This document shows positions 7,916 through 9,072 of a stretch of DNA of 9,072 nucleotides, piece after piece. Where the stretch lies: positions 1 to 9,072 of the forward strand of contig JAATGW010000074.1 of assembly GCA_015654495.1 (NCBI GenBank), given 5' to 3'. How positions within the stretch are numbered: position 1 is the stretch's first letter; the number at the start of each line of letters is the position of its first letter. The notes beneath the pieces are model-generated. The model saw only the letters and a list, made by a program, of their open reading frames with translations. It did no database searches and was not told the DNA's origin. The position numbers were made by a program, and so were the translations under genes. Source of the stretch: Chitinophagales bacterium. Its GTDB lineage: Bacteria > Bacteroidota > Bacteroidia > Chitinophagales > Chitinophagaceae.

Positions 7916-9072
7916 TTGCTGCAATTTCTGCAACCTCAATGGTTTTGGGCTGCTGCCGCCGTGATAATTCCGATTGCAATTCATTTTTGGAATACCAGCA
8001 GCGGAAAAGTTCTGAAGATCGGCAGCATTGCTTTTATCCCGGATTCTGTAAGGAAGTCCAGCCGGCGTATCCGGTTCGCAGAACTATTGCTGTTATTACT
8101 TCGCTGCCTGTTCATTGTCTTAATTGCATTATTTCTCGCCGAGGCCCAATGGAACCGGAAAAAAAATGGCCCGGTTGAACTGGGTTGGATACTTAGTTCC
8201 CCTCAATTCGGTGAACAGGATTATTCACAACATAAGACGCTGATCGATTCTTTAGAAAAGAACGGTTATGTTTTCAGGAGCTGGGATACCGGCTTTAGCA
8301 CTGTCTCAAAAAAAGAATGGTTGGAGAAAATTTCTTCTGATCAATCTGAAAACAATCTCAATACATGGGACCTGGTGCGGGCATTGGATCGAAAAATCAA
8401 CTCCGTATTTCCGGTTTATATTTTTTGCGATACCCGTTTGTCAGGCTACAGGGGTATCAAACCTTTTACCAGCCAATCACTTCACTGGCAATTTTTACAG
8501 GGATCAAACAGTACACTATCGTATATTGAAACTGCACGCATCGCTGATGAAGATAGTGTATTGGTCGCTCTTGGTGTTACAGGTCCTGGTAACTCAACTA
8601 TCAAAAGAAATCGGATTTCATTGTTGAATCCACCTGCAAATTTTAAGACAGAAAGAAAAAATGACAGCCTTTTTATTTCGCTCGATAATGAAAGTCCTGT
8701 TGAAATCGATACATCAGTAAAAAAAATACTGATTGTATCAGATCCCTCAAAACCAGATGCAGACTATCTTTTGTCCGCATTACAGGCGTTAAGTAATTCT
8801 ACCGGTATCCCTATGCAAATTGAAAGGAAACCAGACCTGGAGGGAGTAACAAATCAACCGGACTGGCTTTTCTGGCTCTCATCAAAAGAAATTCCTGTAG
8901 CAGCCAGGGCTGGAAATATTTTCAGTTACAGACCCGGTAAAGTAATCACGTCGTTAACAAATATGCTAAATAAAAAAGTCGCGGCTAACGAAACAGAAAT
9001 AAAACTTTTTAAGCGAAATGAAACCGGAAAGGATAGCATTACTGAAGACCGTGCTATTGGGACTGAGTGGTT
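7916..9072 (+). CDS. BatA-type membrane protein, 3' end outside the window
   Basis: The frame is open for 385 codons from TTG at 7916 to the window edge. The N-terminus is the double-membrane-anchor BatA domain: MLQFLQPQWFWAAAAVIIPI and IHFWN (first helix about residues 8-25), a short basic loop (GKVLKIGSIAFIPDSVRKSSRRIR), then FAELLLLLLRCLFIVLIALF (second helix about 54-76). The following region (from about 86) contains GWILSSPQFGEQDY and, later, KKILIVSDPSKPDADYLLSA and WLFWLSSKE. It looks like one or two alpha/beta domains, as in long Bacteroidota BatA proteins; a von Willebrand A metal site is not visible in this part. The TTG start fits relatives beginning MLQ.LQP; the only in-frame codons between the preceding stop and it are ATT and CAT. 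It is six bases after the DUF58 gene, so surely co-transcribed and perhaps translationally coupled. Confidence 0.85.
   Translation, partial: MLQFLQPQWFWAAAAVIIPIAIHFWNTSSGKVLKIGSIAFIPDSVRKSSRRIRFAELLLLLLRCLFIVLIALFLAEAQWNRKKNGPVELGWILSSPQFGEQDYSQHKTLIDSLEKNGYVFRSWDTGFSTVSKKEWLEKISSDQSENNLNTWDLVRALDRKINSVFPVYIFCDTRLSGYRGIKPFTSQSLHWQFLQGSNSTLSYIETARIADEDSVLVALGVTGPGNSTIKRNRISLLNPPANFKTERKNDSLFISLDNESPVEIDTSVKKILIVSDPSKPDADYLLSALQALSNSTGIPMQIERKPDLEGVTNQPDWLFWLSSKEIPVAARAGNIFSYRPGKVITSLTNMLNKKVAANETEIKLFKRNETGKDSITEDRAIGTEW

Noticed and set aside
7939..8627. Two + strand frames (7939-8178 and 8268-8627)
   Set aside because: Both are shadows of the BatA-type gene, whose continuous frame from 7916 to the window edge encodes recognisable membrane anchors.

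Overview
The window looks like chromosomal DNA of a Bacteroidota bacterium, probably a Chitinophagales or Sphingobacteriales relative. The protein families and their grouping (MoxR, DUF58, BatA-type, DUF4159), the absence of clear Shine-Dalgarno sequences, moderate GC with A/T-rich spacers, and possible TTG / TAnnTTTG promoter elements all point that way. The taxonomic call is inference from family resemblance, since no 16S or other marker is present.

Region 1 (1-2771, +) is a large secreted or periplasmic PVC-type heme-binding protein: a beta-propeller (membrane-bound dehydrogenase-like) region, a HEAT-repeat middle and a C-terminal cytochrome-c-like domain with CxxCH. Its 5' end lies outside the window. 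An in-frame TAA at 345-347 interrupts the propeller, and conserved sequence continues in the same frame on both sides. The gene is therefore a nonsense pseudogene, a site of readthrough, or carries a sequence error.

Region 2 (2814-5684, -) holds two co-directional genes. A DUF4159 protein (5067-5684) comes first in transcription order, followed 75 bp later by a two-block FUSC/YccS-type membrane protein (2814-4991), which converges on region 1.

Region 3 (5685-9072) starts with a divergent intergenic region. It then carries a + strand cluster: MoxR AAA+ ATPase (5828-6829), DUF58 protein with a von Willebrand A fold (7025-7909), and a BatA-type membrane protein (7916 to the window edge, open). 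In Bacteroidota, MoxR, DUF58, BatA-type and DUF4159 genes recur together and are thought to form a chaperone-like, envelope-associated module. The divergent DUF4159 gene probably belongs to it functionally.

The less ordinary features are non-coding or at gene boundaries. Degenerate 7-bp tandem repeats lie just after the DUF4159 and moxR stop codons and just before the DUF58 start, and the one after moxR has a G-quadruplex pattern. Four of the five genes whose starts are visible appear to begin with TTG. No RNA genes, insertion sequences, CRISPR arrays or convincing terminators were seen, and I see no clearly new multi-gene system.
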